Shown piece after piece: positions 62,413 to 64,000 of a stretch of 64,000 nt of DNA (positions within the stretch are counted from its first letter, which is position 1; each line of letters starts with the position of its first letter). Location of the stretch: the NCBI RefSeq assembly GCF_016881005.1, contig NZ_JACOPV010000005.1, positions 310,001 through 374,000 of the forward strand, given 5' to 3'. The notes below the pieces were generated by a model that was not told the DNA's origin, made no database searches, and worked only from the letters and a program-made list of their open reading frames with translations. The position numbers and the translations under genes were made by a program. This DNA comes from Pseudomonas arcuscaelestis. Its GTDB lineage: Bacteria; Pseudomonadota; Gammaproteobacteria; Pseudomonadales; Pseudomonadaceae.

Positions 62413-64000
62413 TTACGGCAGGGCGTAGGCCATGACGTAGTCGCCGCGATCGGTCGACTGGCGGGCACCACCTGCGCTAATCACGATGTACTGCTTGCCG
62501 GTTTTCGGCGATACGTAGGTCATCGGGCCACCCTGGCTGCCGACGGGCAGGCGGGCTTTCCAGACTTCTTCACCGTTGCCGCTGTTGAAGGCGCGCAGGT
62601 AGAAGTCTTGAGTACCGGCAATGAATATCAGGCCGCCCTGAGTCGACAGGGTGCCGCCAAGGGTCGGCAAGCCAACGTTGATCGGCAAGTGCATACGGAT
62701 ACCCAAGGGGCCGGTGTCTTCGACCGTGCCTACGGGTACCTGCCAGGCAACTTTCTGGGTTTTCATGTCGATGGCGGTCAGGGTGCCGAACGGCGGCGCC
62801 TGACAAGGAATACCGGCCACCGACAGGAAACGGTTCTTGTTCACCGCGTAGGGCGTGCCCTTGAGCGGCACGGCGCCCATGCCGGTGTTAAGTGCTTCGC
62901 CACCGGAACTGGCCTGAGCCTTATTCTGCGATGGAATCATTTGAATCCATAGGCCCAGGCGCATGTCGTTGACGAAGATGAAGCCATGCACCGGGTCGGT
63001 AGAAATGCTGCCCCAGTTCATGCCCCCAAGCGAGCCTGGGAAGCTCAGCGACAGGTCGGTGCCCGGAGCGGTATAGAGGCCGTCGTAGCGCATTTTCTTG
63101 AAGTCGATGCGGCACAGCAATTGATCGTACGGCGTGGCGCCCCACATGTCCGACTCGGTCAGTTGTTGGGCGCCGATCTGTGGCATGCCAACCGATTTTG
63201 GCTGGGTTGGCGAGTAGGGTTCGTTGGGGATGTTGCTCGGCTTGACGGCGACTTCTTCGACCTGGGTCAGCGGCTTGCCGGTAGCGCGATCGAGTACAAA
63301 AATCTGCCCAGCCTTGGTGCCGATCACCACCGCTGGCACGGTTTGACCATCGGCCTTGGTGAAGTCGATCAGGCTCGGTTGCATGGGCAGGTCAAAATCC
63401 CAGAGATCGTTGTGCACGGTCTGGTACACCCACTTTTCTTCACCGCTGGTAGCGTCCAGCGCCAGTATGGAAGCACCGTACTTGTGGTTCAGCTCGGTAC
63501 GCTCGACCCCATAGATGTCGGTAGACGCGCTGCCCATCGGCAGGAACAGGGTGTTCATCGCCGGGTCGTAGGACATCGGCGCCCAGCTGTTGGGTGTGCT
63601 GCGAACATAGGTGTTGTCAGCGTCTGGCGCGTTTCGGTCTTCGGGGTTGCCCGGGTCGAATGCCCAGCGCATTTGCCCGCTAATGACATCAAAGCCTCGG
63701 ATCACGCCGCCTGGCATATCGGTTTGCACGTTGTCTGCCACGCGTCCACCGACAACTACGGTGGTACCGGCCATGAGCGGAGCAGATGATAGTTGATAGT
63801 AGCTGTCGGGGACATTGCCGAGGCCGGCCTTGAGGTTGACCTGACCGTTGCTGCCGAAGCCCTGGCAGAACTCGCCGGTGTCCGCATCAACGGCGATCAG
63901 GCGGGCGTCGATGGTATTGGTCAGCAGTCGTCGCTGGCAGTTCGCACCCGCCGGCACGCTGGCCGCAATGATCGCCGAGCTGTTGGCATGAGTAGGCTGT
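62413..64000 (-). CDS. gcd: Membrane-bound PQQ-dependent glucose dehydrogenase, C-terminal part
   Basis: The frame runs from the window edge to the stop at 62413, giving 528 C-terminal residues. The visible start reads QPTHANSSAIIAASVPAGAN, then CQRRLLTNTIDARLIAVDAD; this lies inside the PQQ beta-propeller. Propeller motifs such as GEEKWVYQTVHNDLWDFDLP and the late GGLIFIAGTQDFYLRAFNSG confirm the family. The enzyme oxidises glucose to gluconolactone in the periplasm and passes electrons to ubiquinone. The five N-terminal membrane helices lie outside the window. A GTG at 63957 is internal, not the start. Confidence 0.95.
   Translation of the reverse strand, partial: QPTHANSSAIIAASVPAGANCQRRLLTNTIDARLIAVDADTGEFCQGFGSNGQVNLKAGLGNVPDSYYQLSSAPLMAGTTVVVGGRVADNVQTDMPGGVIRGFDVISGQMRWAFDPGNPEDRNAPDADNTYVRSTPNSWAPMSYDPAMNTLFLPMGSASTDIYGVERTELNHKYGASILALDATSGEEKWVYQTVHNDLWDFDLPMQPSLIDFTKADGQTVPAVVIGTKAGQIFVLDRATGKPLTQVEEVAVKPSNIPNEPYSPTQPKSVGMPQIGAQQLTESDMWGATPYDQLLCRIDFKKMRYDGLYTAPGTDLSLSFPGSLGGMNWGSISTDPVHGFIFVNDMRLGLWIQMIPSQNKAQASSGGEALNTGMGAVPLKGTPYAVNKNRFLSVAGIPCQAPPFGTLTAIDMKTQKVAWQVPVGTVEDTGPLGIRMHLPINVGLPTLGGTLSTQGGLIFIAGTQDFYLRAFNSGNGEEVWKARLPVGSQGGPMTYVSPKTGKQYIVISAGGARQSTDRGDYVMAYALP

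Overview
The window reads as a chromosomal segment of a Pseudomonas, most likely of the P. putida / P. fluorescens lineage. The grounds are the OprI lipoprotein, the Gcd/OprB glucose oxidation genes, an assimilatory APS-type CysH next to CysB, ThrH, an AcnD/PrpF methylcitrate cluster beside acnB, and REP-like inverted repeats built on the words GCAAGCC...GGCTTGCCCCGCGAT. Almost the whole window is densely coding core genome. I see no rRNA, tRNA, transposase, phage gene or CRISPR array.

Layout. 1-2474: the 5' end of a dicarboxylate transporter gene and a PAS-GGDEF-EAL c-di-GMP protein. 2587-10380: a complete potassium uptake operon, kdpFABC, with its sensor kinase and regulator kdpDE. 10397-18464: housekeeping and envelope genes: a patatin-like hydrolase, a small lipoprotein, a CHAD protein, a thioesterase, an Mpo1-like membrane protein, a chemoreceptor, TatD, a lytic transglycosylase and a small unknown protein with a strikingly structured leader. 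18526-24622: greB, the tesA / ybbA-ybbP locus, a small Cys-containing protein, an L,D-transpeptidase and oprI. 25130-32416: a GNAT protein, DAHP synthase, a PilZ protein, a PanE-like reductase, a 5'-nucleotidase, a Usp protein, cysB, cysH and thrH. 32483-37012: pabB, then a three-gene set on the minus strand (retropepsin-like protease, inactive-transglutaminase/7TM protein, ATP-grasp ligase). 37305-46907: a GntR regulator, prpB, prpC, acnD and prpF for propionate (2-methylcitrate) catabolism, facing acnB. 47315-53576: a DUF1289 protein, a double Usp protein, miaE, a marR-emrA-emrB efflux operon and lpxH. 53573-60684: ppiB, glnS, cysS, a two-component system and ilvE. 61033-64000: oprB and the 3' part of gcd.

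Several parts work together. KdpD and KdpE sense potassium or turgor stress and control the KdpFABC pump. PrpB, PrpC, AcnD and PrpF convert propionyl-CoA plus oxaloacetate to pyruvate plus succinate, and AcnB can hydrate 2-methyl-cis-aconitate; no prpD lies in the cluster. CysB controls sulfate assimilation, for which CysH performs the sulfite-forming step. OprB and Gcd import and oxidise glucose in the periplasm.

The most notable non-coding signals are: (i) a leader at about 18021-18150 whose primary sequence and foldable pseudoknot resemble the SAM-II riboswitch class, in front of an uncharacterised 102-residue protein; (ii) a 138-base nested inverted-repeat structure in the acnB upstream region; (iii) two copies of a TGTCGACA palindrome in front of the GntR/prp operon; and (iv) a large nested palindrome over the marR-emrAB promoter. 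The most interesting protein set is the protease / membrane / ATP-grasp trio at 33958-37012, whose substrate is unknown to me.
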